Source of the DNA: Heterocephalus glaber | Lineage: Eukaryota > Chordata > Mammalia > Rodentia > Bathyergidae | Length of the DNA: 64,000 nucleotides | Direction of reading: 5' to 3' | Assembly: GCF_000247695.1 (NCBI RefSeq) | Contig: NW_004624795.1 | Location: 11,179,621-11,243,620 of the forward strand | Part shown: positions 47,045 to 59,602 of the stretch, piece after piece | Numbering within the stretch: the first letter of the stretch is position 1 | How the letters are laid out: every line of letters starts with the position of its first letter | Position numbers and translations under genes: made by a program | The notes under the pieces: model-generated | The model's input: only the letters and a program-made list of their open reading frames with translations | Database searches by the model: none | Told to the model about the DNA's origin: nothing

Positions 47045-47830
47045 TTATTGTCGCCCTAACATCTTAACATTTTCTTATAACAATTCTCAAATACATGGAA
47101 ACATTGACTTTTACAGTATGATAATATCCAATCACCACCACCTGGATTCTACAATTAATATTTTACACTTTGTGCTTTATCACATAGTAATATGTGTTCA
47201 TTCATCAGTCCATCTTTATTTTTATGCATTCAGAAGAGGTTGCAGATTTTACTAGTTTTTAAAAAATTGATGTGAATTGCATAACATAAAATTAAACATT
47301 TTAAAGATGATAATTCAGTGACGTTCACTGCACGCACGTTGTCTATCCACTACCTATATTTAGTTCTGAAACACTGTAATCATTTCAAAATAAAGTTCCT
47401 CACTAGTTAAACTATGGTTATATCACTCCTCATTTCTCCAGTCTCATCATCACCAATAATGCTTTCTGTTTCTGTGGTTTGTCTTTTCTGAAGAGCTCAT
47501 GTAGATCACAATATTTGACTTTTTGGGTCTGATTCCTTTCATTTAGTGTAATGTTTGCAAGATTTGTCCAGTTTTTAACACGGGCGATACTTCATCCCTT
47601 TCATGACTGAGTGATATTGCATTGTGTACCTCAATTTGTACAACCGTTCATCTGTTACTGGACATTAAGTTGTTTTTGTCTTTTTACTATTCTGTGTTTG
47701 ATCATTGGAGTTTAGGGATTTAAGAACCTGTTTTGAATTCATTTTGGCATATACCTAGAAGAACAATTGCTGGGATCACATAGTAATTCTATGTTTAGCT
47801 TTTTGAAGAGCTCCAAACTGTTTTCTGGGT
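47045..47830 (-). mobile_element. old L1 3' UTR, minus strand
   Basis: ACATTTTAAAGATGATAATTCAGTG, CCTTTCATTTAGTGTAATGTTTGC, TCATCTGTTACTGGACATTAAG and GAAGAGCTCCAAACTG appear in antisense L1M order. The first 200 bp are less certain. Confidence 0.7.
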
Positions 47831-48880
47831 TATAGGTTTTGAAACTGAGAAATCTCTTGCTCAGTATGAATGTTCTGTCACAAGATTTGGTATTGCAATT
47901 CTACAGCAGCTGCTAGCAGAGATTTAGAACCTCCTGATGCCCCTGATTTTCCTCCTTTGTGAGTAAAATATTCAGGGGTTGTAGTAGTAGGTGAGAAAAG
48001 AAGCTGATTAGACAAGCAACAGGCTTCTTTTGTGTCCCAGAGGTGATCAGCTCACCTGGCACTGGAAGGACCAGGTGGCTAATCTGCTGGGACACAGACG
48101 CTCAGTTTATGGTTTCTAGTGCATGATCAATGAGTCTCCATTCCAGGAAAGTGCCACCTGCAGCAAGACCCCTGTGACTCTGCGTGAGCCTCGATGGCTG
48201 AAGCAGCACTGGGCAGGTTACAGATGAACACCCTGACGAACGCATAAGTAAAATCAGGCACAAACCCAGCACTATGGTTCCCTTGGTTCTGGTAGGGGAT
48301 AAAGACAGCAGGTTTAAGTTGGAAAGAGGAATTTGTCAAAGAGATGCTTGGGAATTGCAGCTTCTGGGACAGGCACTGACAGCTGGCCTGGGATGTCAGA
48401 GGGCTACTCCTGCTCTGCTAGCCTGAGAAAACAAGAGAAATTCCAACTATTACATGATATCATCTGTGCTTTAGTAGCATTTGTTTTGAAACTATGAATT
48501 TAATTGCTGTTCCATTGGCTCCTATTTCTCCTCCTTCCAAGAAAAAAAAAAAACCCAGTATCTTTGAAATTCCCATGAAAGCATGTTCAATTGCCATTTC
48601 TGTTCCAACTTCAAGACAGAATCATCCCTAATAATAAAAACAAATCTGTTATCGGTGAAGCAGAACTAAGTGTTGCTTTCAGAGTCAGGAAAGGGAAGAA
48701 ACAATGTGTCAGCACCCAGCAAAGGCAGCTATCTAGGAGACTGTTTAAGGGCATGCCAATAACTTACCACATTTTGTACAGCAGCTTGTCATGTGCAAAT
48801 CCAGTTCACAACAGCCTTGTCATATAAGCGGAGAAGGCACTGGTAGAACTCGACTCCAGATTTAAAAGCATATGGAGGGA
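47831..48880. other. unassigned
   Basis: Nothing recognised. Confidence 0.4.
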
Positions 48881-48967
48881 ATGAGGTGGAGCTCAGGCGT
48901 AAAATAAATGCTTAGGACGAGTAAGGCCCTGAGTTCAATCCCTAGCACCATGAAAAAAAAAAAAAAA
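48881..48967 (+). mobile_element. ID-type SINE, degenerate
   Basis: GAGGTGGAGCTCAGGCGTAAAATAAATGC keeps a weak A box, and GGCCCTGAGTTCAATCCCTAGCACC keeps the B box, followed by an A-run at 48953-48967. It is older than the other ID copies. Confidence 0.8.
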
Positions 48968-49074
48968 CTGTGGGAAAATATTGAACTTATTCAAGAGCAT
49001 AGAGGTAGCAGGAAGGTCAAATCTAGAGGTCAAATCTGGTAAAATTCTTCTTAGTATATTAAATAATGGTTATC

Positions 49075-49295
49075 AAAGGTACTGGAGATGTAAGAGTTTG
49101 GAATTTGAGTGTTTGAACTATGACTCAACCACTGAAACATCACATAACAACGAGCAGGTCATTTGGCCCTCCAACTTCACTTTCTCCCTCATACTTTGGA
49201 GCTAATAATATTTTATTCACATAAGATTAAGTGCAGATAAAATGAAATCATTACATGAAGTGCCTTGCATGGTAACAGTTGCAGGTGTTCCAAAA
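49075..49295 (+). mobile_element. MIR SINE
   Basis: TTGAACTATGACTCAACCACTG, CATTTGGCCCTCCAACTTCACTTTCTCC, AAGTGCCTTGCATGGTAAC: MIR order, diverged. Confidence 0.55.
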
Positions 49296-50394
49296 CTTGT
49301 GGTTTTCTTACTCGCATTAGACCTCCTGGTAGATTCTAGAAAATCTATTTCTACGACTTCTCCAAGTCTTCTTCTCTTTTCCTGAGTGTTCCAAACTGCA
49401 AACCCTGCAGCCTTCTGACAGAGTTTGTCCAAATAGGATATGATCCACAGCACCAAAAGAATAGAAGTACATTGATGAGCAAACACTTTGCAGTTGGAAG
49501 ATATGAAGAATTGATGTTCATTCCTTAATTGGAATAATCATTCGTTTATATGTACAGCTGTCAGGAAGCAAAACCTGATCAAAGACGCCTTAGGCACTCG
49601 CCTGGCTTTGCAAAGGGCCACTTAGTTAAGGTAGAGAATTTAACATGAAAGGAAAGGAGCTGGAATGCTGCAGCCTGGTACCTTGTGCATTAGTGATTAT
49701 TTTGGCCAGGTTCATCAAGCTTTCTCTAACAGAGATTAAAGATCCTAAAGACTGACGGTATCAAGCTTCAGTGGCAAGCAGGGGCAAATTGTGGCTTTCA
49801 ATCTCCTGTCACATGTCTGAATTGAACAAATTTCATAATGAGACTGAGAAAAAGAAATATCTTGACAAATTTTGCAGAAAATACTGGATCTTCAGACAGA
49901 ATAAACTTCGTCTACAGGGCAGAACAAAACTGACATGCCCTAGCATTATTATCTACTCTGCTGAAGAATTCGAGAGACTTCAGAAAGGTCAGGTTCATTC
50001 TATACACTGATGTTCCAATATGGAACATCCACGCTTTAACATGAAATTCTCATCTGTGACAATTATAGCATTAATGTTAATATTTATGTCCTTATGTTCT
50101 GTGACCAGTGTGAGCCACAAATTAATAAGCATTCACTTGCACAATACCCACATGGCACCAGGTGCTGCTGCTACAGAGGCGAGGTATTGTAGAAGTATGT
50201 GCAGAGATAAATGATTTCATTTTAATTTTGTAAGCACATTTGCATCACACAAGCTCCTAGCAAATTTGCATAATCTGCTAGTTGAATGAATAGACGATAC
50301 ATTATAAAATCGCCTTCAATAAGTAGTGAAGATATAACTGCCATTATTGTTATAATTTCCCTCATTTACTGCATATCTACCACGAGAGTAACAC
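49296..50394. other. unassigned, one lysine-rich open frame
   Basis: 49771-50010 is open for 79 codons (contains KFCRKYWIFRQNKLRLQG) and has no recognised domain or clear splice sites. It is kept only as a note. Confidence 0.35.
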
Positions 50395-50640
50395 ATGGAA
50401 ACAGCAGAGAATAGTGTTTAAGATCACTAATCTGAAACCTTGTTTCTGCACTTGGACCCTGAGTCTGGTTCTTGCAGCTAGATTCTTTTATGCTTCAGTT
50501 TCTCCATCTGTAGAACGGGGGTGGCAACAATAGTTCCTACCTTGTACTATTGTTAGAAAGGCTAAATGAAGTAACATTTGTAATGTTATCAGGACAGTAT
50601 TTGGCATAGTGTAATAAAAATAATTGTAACTATGTTAATA
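50395..50640 (+). mobile_element. MIR SINE
   Basis: AGAGAATAGTGTTTAAGATCACTAATC, CTTCAGTTTCTCCATCTGTAGAACGGGG, CTACCTTGTACTATTGTTAGAAAGG, TATTTGGCATAGTG: near full-length MIR. Confidence 0.85.
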
Positions 50641-51983
50641 ATGGCAAATAGGTGTTTGGTGGGAGAAAGCCAAAAGATAAGAAAGAAGCAAAATTCTTTT
50701 GGGTAAACATCATTAGGGTAATACATGTCTTCTGTTTGTCACAGACCTACCATTAAGCAGCTAAGAATTTCATTAGTCCCAAGAGAGAGATTTGATTTCA
50801 GAGATACTTCTAAAGGTCTGATATTTTAGTCAATAGAGAAAAAATATCTTTGCTAAGATTTGGCATTCTTATATCTCTTTGATTTTTTTTTTTAACATGG
50901 AAGCAAAAAATTTAATGTAACGATGATCAGGATGAATAATCAAATGAGAAGATTCATTTACCCAGACCAAATTTTACCTTTGTTGTTCAATGTAGGTAGA
51001 TAATATTAGTGGAGACTGAACTTTGCCTTTGCTTGCAAGCCTTGGTCCTGCGTTGGGAAGGTGACTTTACTTAGAACAGGTGAACATGCCCACTTTATTG
51101 CTCAGCCATTGGCTCTTTCAATATTATCCAGTGAGGATAATGGGAACCTGTGAAAAACCTGAGAACTACTTTTTTCTTGTGGGATAAAGACTTGATGTTA
51201 CAAAGCTAGGAGGTCTTTCATGAACAGGGAACATATGCCCCACCATCATGAGAAATTTCACTCCAACCTATGGGCCCGATACAAACATATCTTCCAAAAC
51301 TCTCAAGTCCTGCGCTCTAGCCAAATTCCTCATATGTAGTCCTGAGCTTGTCTTTATTCTAGCACTGTCAAGTATATATCTGTATGTGGTTTTTAACCTT
51401 CCTGGTACTTTTTGGCACTGGCCTTCTGTCTTCTGTTATTTTCCCCTTTTGGCTTACTTTTGTGCACTTTCTTAAAAACCCTTTTATCTTTTTTCTGATA
51501 AACTCATTGGCATCTTTGAGAAATAACTTGGGTGCTGATCTCCCTTTACATGTATGCCTCTTCTCTATTCCCAAGGTTCTGGAAACTAAATGATCTCATA
51601 ATGACAGGTGTGCTTTTTTTTCTGACCTAAGAGTGTTTATTACATTTGGCAGCCCTCTTGGTGGGTATTTCCAGAACCAAGGAGACATAGATTAGGACTC
51701 ATCCATTAACTGCAAGCCAGGCCATTTACAAACATTGTACTAAATGTATCACTCAAAAGAAGCACTTGTTATTCATATTTTATGGAGAAGTTTTGGGTTG
51801 TGTTCTAGCTATTATGTTGGTAAGATGTGACAATTCTAGATTCTGTTATATTCCTCTGAAGAGTATTAAAGTTTTTTTTTCTAAAAAAAGCAGGCAACAC
51901 GTTTGGTTACACTCAAGTTGCATACCCTTTCTTACTTGTGGTGTATGGCAGTTTAAATTTCAATGCAAGTCTTTTTTCCGACA
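50641..51983. other. unassigned
   Basis: Nothing recognised. Confidence 0.4.
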
Positions 51984-52317
51984 GTGATTAGAATGTCAAC
52001 TTGATTGGCTTTGAGATCCAGTGGACGATTGGTGCAGCATGTTTTTGGGTGTGTCTAGCTGAGTCATGGAGGCATGGCCTCCAGACCTATGTCTGGTTCC
52101 TTTCTCCTTCCTCTATGTTGTTACCCTGCTCTACTTCCAGGCTCCCATGAACTAAGCAGCTTTGCTCCACCATGCCCTTCTGCCATGATGTTTCTACCTT
52201 GGAGCCAGTCAACTATGGACTAAATCTCCTTAAAATGTGAGCCAAATTAAACTGCTCCTCTTTTAATTTGTAGATGTTGGATATTATGTTCAGCAATAGA
52301 ATATCTAAATAATACAA
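51984..52317 (+). repeat. 5' LTR of MaLR relic
   Basis: Contains TGTCAACTTGATTGGCTTTGA, GGGTGTGTCTAGCTGAG and AAAATGTGAGCCAAATTAAAC. It ends near TAAATAATACAA. About 334 bp. Confidence 0.75.
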
Positions 52318-52468
52318 AAAGTTGCCACCAGAGAAGTGGGGTCATTGCTATAGCTGTATCAGTTCATGTAGTTTAGAGGCCTTTGGAACTGGTTTATGGG
52401 AGTAGTTTATAAAGGTTTGGATATGCAGGCTACAGAAACCCTAGGATGTTATAAGTAGAGCCTGATGG

Positions 52469-53240
52469 GTGATTCAGGTTGCAGCTCAGAAGACCAGAAT
52501 GTGGATAGGAATGTGGACAGGAAAGGGCAAGCTCAGGAGGTTTCAATTGGGAATAAGAACTCCACTGGCCATTGAACTAGAGGGTATGTGTGTTACACTT
52601 TGGCAGATTATTTTGTCTATGTTTTGTCCGTGTCCTGAGACTTTGCATGAGAATGAAATCAGTGAACTCATTGATCTGGTAGATGTGCTTTCAAAGCAGC
52701 CCAATGTTCAGGTTGTGGCATGGCTAATGTTAGATGCTTTTGGCCAAATTTATAGTGAGAATAGGGGGCAAATAGCAGAGCAGAAAAACTTGAAAGATGT
52801 AAATTTTGGTCTAGAAGAAACTAGGGTATAAAGTTGTGCCCAAAAGGAGTAGAGTTGCTGAAGAGATTAGTGTCATAGCACTTTGTACAGGGACAAGAAG
52901 AAAGATGCTTAGAGAGCATCTCAGAAATCATCAAGCTCTCATCCATGATAAGTTCAGGGGTACAAAAATACGAATCTTTAATTGGAAAAGAGAGTCCTGG
53001 GGACCCTTGCTTAAAAAAGGCTCCCTAAAGAACTGGTTCCCTGGGATTCATTTCACTATACTCATTCATCCAGACATTCAGAGGCCACTGCAACCATGGT
53101 CTAATGTGGCCCAGCTACTGCTTGAGCTGGCAGTGGACCTAGGCATTGTCCACATGATACTCATTTACTGGAATGCAAAATGGCAAGAGACATGGGGTCA
53201 GGGAGGCTTCCATCCAGATTTCAAAGAAAAGCATTAGAGG
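52469..53240 (+). pseudogene. MaLR internal gag-like remnant, frameshifted
   Basis: Two open stretches lie back to back in different frames (52469-52831, then 52836-53237). The DNA from about 52600 to 52810 follows the remembered MaLR internal sequence, including a cysteine-proline-rich start and an acidic leucine-rich helix. The frame shift and the absence of any enzyme domain mean it is not functional as such. Described only; no product inferred. Confidence 0.55.
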
Positions 53241-53873
53241 CCAGACAAGGAGTCCTTGAGAGGGCAGTGTGTGCGTGAAGCTGGGGAAATGAAGCCCAAG
53301 GTGCAGTAGAGATCCCAGTAAGTTAGAGATACCAGGAATGTGGAACATCTGCTGAGGAAAGCTATGAACCATGAGTGGAGCCAGCCCAAAGTGAGAGGCA
53401 GTGTGAGCTGCAACCAGCAAGGCTGGTTGGGGTGGGGCATCCTAACCTCGTTGGAATTTATATCTCACCCCTATGTCTCCCAAATGCTGGATGTGAAGCT
53501 ATAGGACTTGATATTTTCCCTGCTCAGTTTTGGTCTTGCTTTGGGCAGACTTTTTTTTTTTTTCTATCCTCCAATCCTCCCTTTTGGAATAGGAATTTTT
53601 ACCCTATGCAATTGCACCTTGAGATGTAACTTTTTATTTTGACAAAGGTACACACCTAAGAGGTTGCCTTGAATCTCAAAAAACTGAACTTGGACTTATT
53701 AGAAATGCTGGAACTTTTGAGACTTTGGGAGAAGGGATTGTTACCTTTCTGGTTGTAAGCAAGATAGCTGTATTATATTAGGGAGAATTATGAACTTGGT
53801 ATTTATTTGGGGATTAAGTATTGTTTAAGAAGATGTGTTTGGGTATGAAATTGACAAGAGGTGGTATGTGGCT

Positions 53874-54128
53874 GTTAGGGTTAAGTGTCAACTTGATTGG
53901 CTTTAAGATCCACCTAGGGGATTGGTGGAGCACATTTCTGGGTGTGTCTGTGTGTGTGTCTGGAAGTGTGGCCTTAGGGTCTATATCTGGTCCCTCACTG
54001 TAATCTTTCTGCCTTGGAACCAGCCTATCATGGCTGAATCCCCTTAAAATATGAGCCAAATTAAACCTCTCCCCCTTTAAACTGTAGGTGTTGGGTACAA
54101 TACCAGACAGGGGAAAGCTGACTACTAC
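53874..54128 (+). repeat. 3' LTR of MaLR relic, with an internal deletion
   Basis: Shares TGTCAACTTGATTGGCTTTAAGATCCA and ATATGAGCCAAATTAAACC with the 5' LTR but is about 75 bp shorter in the middle. It ends near GCTGACTACTACA. Confidence 0.75.
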
Positions 54129-56029
54129 ATTCCCTTATCAGACTCTTTTCAGTCTGCCTCACATCTGCATGCTTCAGGGATCAGCTAGAAACTTGGGCAG
54201 AGTTGACGCATAGAACCTGGGGTTACCCTACTCCATCATTATCTCTGGGCTTCCCTCCTTACTTTTTAGAGCCGTGGCCACCTTTATTTCTGTCTTTGAT
54301 TTTTCAGGCCAGAAAGATGTCCAGTCTTTGCTTAGTCTTTCAGCCAGCCTGTGTCTCATGACTATGACCCACTCTCAGGACAAAATTGCAACAACATAGG
54401 AACTCCATCTCTAGATCTTCATTTTCAAGTTTTAGTTCCCACCTGAAATCCATCTTCCTTTGTTGGCTTTCTACATATTCTGGGTATATTCTGTGTTTTT
54501 ACTGCTTTGTTCGGAGTTTATAGTTTTTTATAGTGGAAGTTAATTTCTTGGGTCCCTTCTCCACCATAACTGAATGCAGAATTCCATAAATGCTCAATAA
54601 AGTGAAACTATCTTTATCATTATTCTCATCATCACAGAGTCACAGAATCATAGGGGCCCTGGGTAGGCATTGAGGAGCTGATAGACAAAAGGAGACAAAG
54701 TGCATCTCTGAAATGTAGAGTTTGCATCTACCTACAGAGGTTCTCTCCAGAATATGTATGGGACCTGATCTTCCTTGAAGCCCCATATGTAAGTGGGGGA
54801 AAGGAGAGTCGTCTTCTTGAGTAATATACAGTCGGTGAAAGGTTTTATATTCTCCCATCCACCTCTCCCACAGACAGCATGTAGCACACAGGTCTTATTT
54901 TGGAAACAAGATGTTTCCACACCAGTAGGATGAGATGGGACTCAGTTTTAGAGTGCCTGAGAGAGCACAAGCATCCTGTCCAAGTTATTTGTGGCTACTG
55001 GACCACAGAAGAGGACCAGCTTATTGACAGCATGGAGTCAATAGGTCGAGAAGCTAAAAGATATGCTTCTCATTAGGAGCATAAAGAGGGTCACAGGAGA
55101 AGTGACTGCTCCTGAGAAGGTCCTCCATTCCAGAGCTTGGCAGAAACAGAGGCTGCTTAAAAAACAGGTCCTCTTCATATACTTCCATGGCAGCAGAAAA
55201 CACTCACCATTCATTGCACTGCCATGAAAATATGGACATGTACTTTCTGCCTCCCCACTCAGCTGACCATAGTAACACACATAGCAGCTTCTCAGGGCTG
55301 GAGCCAACATCAGTAATGTCAGGGCAACATCAGCAGTAGGGGCTGACAGAGAAGTAACCACAAGCCAGCTGGTGGAGTGAGCTCCTGAAGGCTGACCCTG
55401 TCCCTTTCAGCCTCCCAAGACATACAAAGTTCAAGTAAGAAGAAGTAGAATCAAGAGAAAAGAGGACGGGGAGTGGCCTTGTGAACGATGGTAAGAGAAT
55501 GAGATTGTAGACTAGATATTGTCTCTGATTTTCATAACAAGGACTAGGTTGGAGAAAGAAAAACAGGAATAACACAAAAAAGAAGCTGCCTTCTCCAGAC
55601 AGATGGAGGGTTCAGGGCTAGTAAAGGAACTTGCAATTCTGAAGAGAAAGTAGGCTGTGCATCAGAACATAAAAGAGTGGTGACTCCCTCTCACACCTCT
55701 TACATACACAGATCTCTGAATTCAGGTGCTTGGAGAAGATTGGCACATTGGGACACACAGTACTCTCACCTCCTTGGGTAGAGAGATACACTGGCAAGGC
55801 TAAAAGACAAGTAAAAGAGTTAAAGAGCCTATTTGTAATGTATAAATTGAAAATACGTCAGTAAAGGAACCCAGAGGAAATGTACAATTTGGAAAATCAC
55901 AAAAGCAGACGCATGAATAAGTAACAAGAGAAAAGGCTTAGTTTTTCCAGGAATTAATTGAAATCCAAAATAAAACAAGGAAATATATCAAAGTGAAAAG
56001 ATTACAGTTTTTTAAATATATTTTGTATT
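54129..56029. other. unassigned
   Basis: A scrap of MIR 3' end may lie at 54585-54640. Otherwise nothing recognised. Open frames of 81 to 107 codons near 55038-55575 have no domains. Confidence 0.4.
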
Positions 56030-56404
56030 GTTATGGAGACTAGGGAAAGGAACTTTCATTTCATGATGCTGGGATTCCAGTTAGAACTATACAGTCTTTC
56101 AAAGAGTAATAACTAGAACCTGCCAAAAATTTAAATGTGCATATTCTCACACAAATATTTCCACTTTTGATGAAGCTATTTTACAAACATAATTCCAAGT
56201 GTATAAGAATACACATTCAAGGAATTATTCACTGATATGTGACTTGTATTTGTGAGACCAGAAACAATTTTAATGCCCAATAGTAAAAGAATTATTAAAG
56301 AAATTATGACTTACCCACACTGTTCAGAATTCAAGAATATTATTCAGCTACCCAAAGAAGGAAGTACACTTGTACAAATAAAAGAGAAGATTGTCTATGA
56401 TCAC
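56030..56404 (+). mobile_element. old L1 3' end
   Basis: TTTCCACTTTTGATGAAGCTATTTTACAAAC, ATTATTCACTGATATG, TTTTAATGCCCAATAGTAAAAG and ATTATTCAGCTACCC: an L1M 3' end in plus orientation, diverged. Confidence 0.6.
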
Positions 56405-56640
56405 TGCCAAGTGACATGAAAATATTGCTAAGCTTTTATATGTGCTAAGCTCCATTCTCAGGATTTTACATCAATTCACCTATTTTATTCTCCAGACACA
56501 TCTATGATTGGTACTGTTTTCATCACCCTCTATTTGGATCAATGAGAAACCTGAGGCCCTGAGTAACTAAGTGAATTTCCAAAGCTGACTCCAGAGAATG
56601 TGTCCTTAACTACCATGCTCAACTGCCCCTCATGTATGTT
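56405..56640 (-). mobile_element. MIR SINE, minus strand
   Basis: TATGTGCTAAGCTCCATTCTCAGG, CACCTATTTTATTCTCCAGACAC, TGAGAAACCTGAGGCCCTGAG and CCAAAGCTGACTCCAGAG follow the full reverse MIR. Confidence 0.8.
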
Positions 56641-57771
56641 TTATATGTTCATAGAAAGAATGTGTTTGTGCTTTAGAAAACACACATAACATTATATACT
56701 TTTATGGGATGCTACTCAATTCTCCCTTGGAGAATATGGCATGTATTGGCCCACATGCTTGTACTGTGCATTACTGAGAGCTCGCAGCTGAGTCCTTCCC
56801 CAGGAACTATCCTCTGCCAAAGGGAGCTGCCTCCTCTAAATTTACACCCCTTTCTATAGGAGTCAACTCACATTTAATGAACGATGGTGGTGGGGGTGAA
56901 TAACCTCCTTTTAGGATGATTCTGAGGGCTTTTCCCAGATCTCATGCCCCTCACCTCTGAATCAGCCAAAGCCTTTATGGAAGTTCCATCCCCACTCAAC
57001 TTCTCCCTCTGTCCAGGTCTGCTTCCTTCCCTGGTCCCTAGGCTCATGACTCAGAGGACTTCTTAGTTACCCTTGTGCAGCTGATCTCCACCTCAGACAC
57101 TTTATTCTCAAGAGCTTGAAGGTGGGAAATGGAGAGGAGAGGTAAGAATGAGACTGTCATTTAATGTATATTCCTATTTTGTGTGCATTTTGTTCAACAA
57201 ACATGTCTTACATGTGTTTATGTCCAAAAGACTGACATAAAACATAAATACATAAAATTAAGACATGTTGTTTTTCCTCTGCAAGTAATATAGGATAAAA
57301 TTGAGACCTTGGAATTAGTCTGAACATTTGTATCCTGGAAATGGAATAGTGTGGATCTCAATTATTTTCTGGAGTCTTCACCTCAAAAATCCAATGCCTT
57401 TTTACTGTTTCCAGGCTTTCTCCTCTCCTAATACAACTAAACAATTGTTTTCCTCTTGTTTCTGCAAGTTTTTTCCGAAAGATGTAATATTTTTTAATCT
57501 CTACGGGCCTTGTTGTCAGAAACTGATGGAAGCCCTACTGCATGCTTCTCAAATCCCTGCCACAAAGAACAGGAGGTGCTAAGCCTTGTCAGATTTCTGA
57601 GTTTATTATACAAAAGCAAACAAAAGAACTGTGCATTTACGTCACTGACAGAGAAACATTTACTGATGGAAAGGAGATGAATTGATGTAATGTTTAGAAC
57701 AGGAGCCCACTAATTTTCACGTCTCCATTTTACTTGAAAAATTGATGCCCTGCTTGTCCATTCATTCTCTG
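56641..57771. other. unassigned
   Basis: Nothing recognised. Confidence 0.4.
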
Positions 57772-57809
57772 CGCATTCATTCATTCATTCATTCACTCAC
57801 TCATTCTTT
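57772..57809 (+). repeat. (ATTC)n tract and L1 target site
   Basis: Several ATTC/ACTC units. The last 17 bases (57793-57809) are the left target-site duplication of the adjacent L1. Confidence 0.85.
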
Positions 57810-57934
57810 TTTCCCCCTTCTTTTCTTTCCCCTTCCCCTCCCACTTCTCCTACCCCTTTGGACCTTTTCTTCCTATTTCAAATCATCAGTTATTCATTTT
57901 AATCATTTTAATCCTTATTTACAATTTCAGTTTC

Positions 57935-59233
57935 TCACACTACAGAAACTATTCGGTATTTACACACGTGTGTCCTATTTATTTCGCTTAAGAGGATGGC
58001 CTCAATATGCATCCATTTAGCTATAAATGTCTCTAGTTTCTCACTCTTTATGGCTGAGTAGTACTCCATTTTATAAAAAAAAAAAAACCCACAGCTTTTT
58101 TATCGAGTCTCCAGTTGATGGGCACTTGGGCTGTTTCCAAGCTTTAGCTATTACAAACTGTGTCGCTATAAACATGGGTGCACATATATCGCTGTGGTAT
58201 GATTCTTTTAATGTTTTTTTTTCTTTCGGTACCAGGGATTGAACTTGGGACCTTATGATTGCGAGGCAGGCAGCGGAACTACTGAGCTAGATCCCCGGCC
58301 CAAGATTCTTTCAGTTCTTTTGGGAAGATACCCAGCAAGGGAATAGCTAGGTCAAATGGGACCTCTAGTCCTGGTTCTTTGAGGTGTCTCCACACTGATT
58401 TCCACAGTGCTTGCACCAGTCTACACTCCCACCAACAATGGAGAAGGGTTCCTCTCTCCCCACACCCCCACCAGCATTTGTTATTGGTTGATTTCTTGAT
58501 AGCAGCCATTCTTTCTGGGGTGAGGAGGAATCTCAGTGTTGTTTTCATCTGCATCTCTCGAATGACCAGTGATGTTGAACATTTTTTCATATGTTTAGTT
58601 GCTGCTTTTACTTCTTTGTGTGAGAAATGTCTGTTCTTTTCAGATGCCCGTTTTTTAATTAGGTCTTTGAATTTAGGGGGGTCTGATTTTTTTCAGTTCT
58701 TTATATATTTTAGATAGTAGACCTTTCTCTGAGGTACAGCTGCTAAAATTTTTTTCCCACATTGTAGGTTATCTCTTAGCTCTGTTGGTGGTTTCTCTTG
58801 CAGTGGAGAAGCTTTTTAATAAGATGAGATCCCAGTTGTTGATTCTTTGTGCTGGTTCCTGTGCTGCTACTGAGGTTTTGTTCATAAAGTCTTTTCCTAT
58901 GCCAGTATCTTTGGGAGTTCTACCTAACTTATCTTCCTGCAAGGTTAGTGTTTCTGTTTTAATATTTAGATCTTTAATCCACTTCGATCTTAGTTTAGTT
59001 CATGGTGATAGATATGGGTCTAGTTTTAATCTTTGGCAGGTTGAAATCCAGTTTTTCCAACACCATTTATTAAAGAGGCTATCTTTCCTCCAATGAGGGT
59101 GGTTGGCTCCTTTGTCAAAGTTGAGGTGTCTGAGTGTGTCTGGATTTGTTTCTGCCTCTTCTAATCTATTCCACTGATCCTCAGGTCTGTTTCTTTGCCA
59201 GTACCATGCTGTTTTTATCACAGTAGCTTTTTA
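57935..59233 (-). pseudogene. L1 ORF2 C-terminal third
   Basis: On the minus strand, 59221-59000 encodes the part containing [20 protein letters not shown]. 58590-58310 encodes the cysteine-rich C-terminal segment CWWGCGERGTLLHCWWEC, as in L1 ORF2p. The natural stop is at 57935-57937 (GTGTGA). The endonuclease and RT are missing by 5' truncation, and stops and an SINE interrupt the rest. Confidence 0.85.
58213..58301 (-). mobile_element. ID-type SINE inside L1
   Basis: T-run, then GGTACCAGGGATTGAACTTGGG to GAGCTAGATCCCCGGCCC. A short GATTCTTT duplicate lies on both sides. It inserted after the L1. Confidence 0.9.
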
Positions 59234-59250
59234 TCACTCACTCATTCTTT

Positions 59251-59583
59251 ACAAGTGGATTAAGTCCCTATTTCCTTGCAAGTATTAGATTCTGAGAGGT
59301 GTATTGGCTTGATCATAATCTCATGCAGCAGAAGAGTGACTCACTGGTTGGTGAGCTCCTCTCTGGATATTATTAAAAGGTAAGTGAACTTGTCCAGCAG
59401 AGGAGAGAGCCTGCTTTTGTACTTGTAGGAGAGCTCTCTATGGTTTATGTATGTGAGTTGCTCCAGCCTATAGAAAAAGCTACTGGAGACGTTTCTTTCC
59501 GGAGTCATTACAGAGAGTTTCTATTGTACCATGTGGAACTGTCAAATTTCAATATCAACATCATCGTGATGACTGCTCATGAT
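59251..59583. other. unassigned
   Basis: Nothing recognised. Confidence 0.4.
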
Positions 59584-59602
59584 AAGAGCAACACTGGTCT
59601 TG

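Larger units (their letters stand above)
51984..54128 (+). mobile_element. MaLR-type ERVL relic with two LTRs
   Basis: Two related LTRs in the same orientation (51984-52317 and 53874-54128) flank about 1.55 kb of internal sequence. The start of the internal region, GCCACCAGAGAAGTGGGG, is the MaLR primer-binding area. The gag-like middle and 3' end (TTTTGAGACTTTGGGAGAAGG at 53716) match the THE1/MST internal order. No reverse transcriptase is present, as is normal for MaLRs. Confidence 0.8.
57810..59233 (-). mobile_element. 5'-truncated L1 with exact 17-bp target duplication
   Basis: TCACTCACTCATTCTTT occurs at 57793-57809 and 59234-59250. Between them, on the minus strand, are the last third of ORF2 and a short stretch of polypurine 3' UTR that stops inside the first UTR unit. 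An ID SINE interrupts it at 58213-58301. Confidence 0.95.

Noticed and set aside
49771..50010. 79-codon lysine/arginine-rich frame
   Set aside because: Looks somewhat protein-like but matches no family I know, and I found no convincing acceptor or donor.
57772..57809. CRISPR-like or regulatory short repeat array
   Set aside because: A plain ATTC microsatellite in a mammalian genome, partly used as an L1 target site.
58279..58590. Cys-rich zinc-finger-like host protein
   Set aside because: The Cys pattern is the C-terminal segment of L1 ORF2p, in a bounded L1 insertion.
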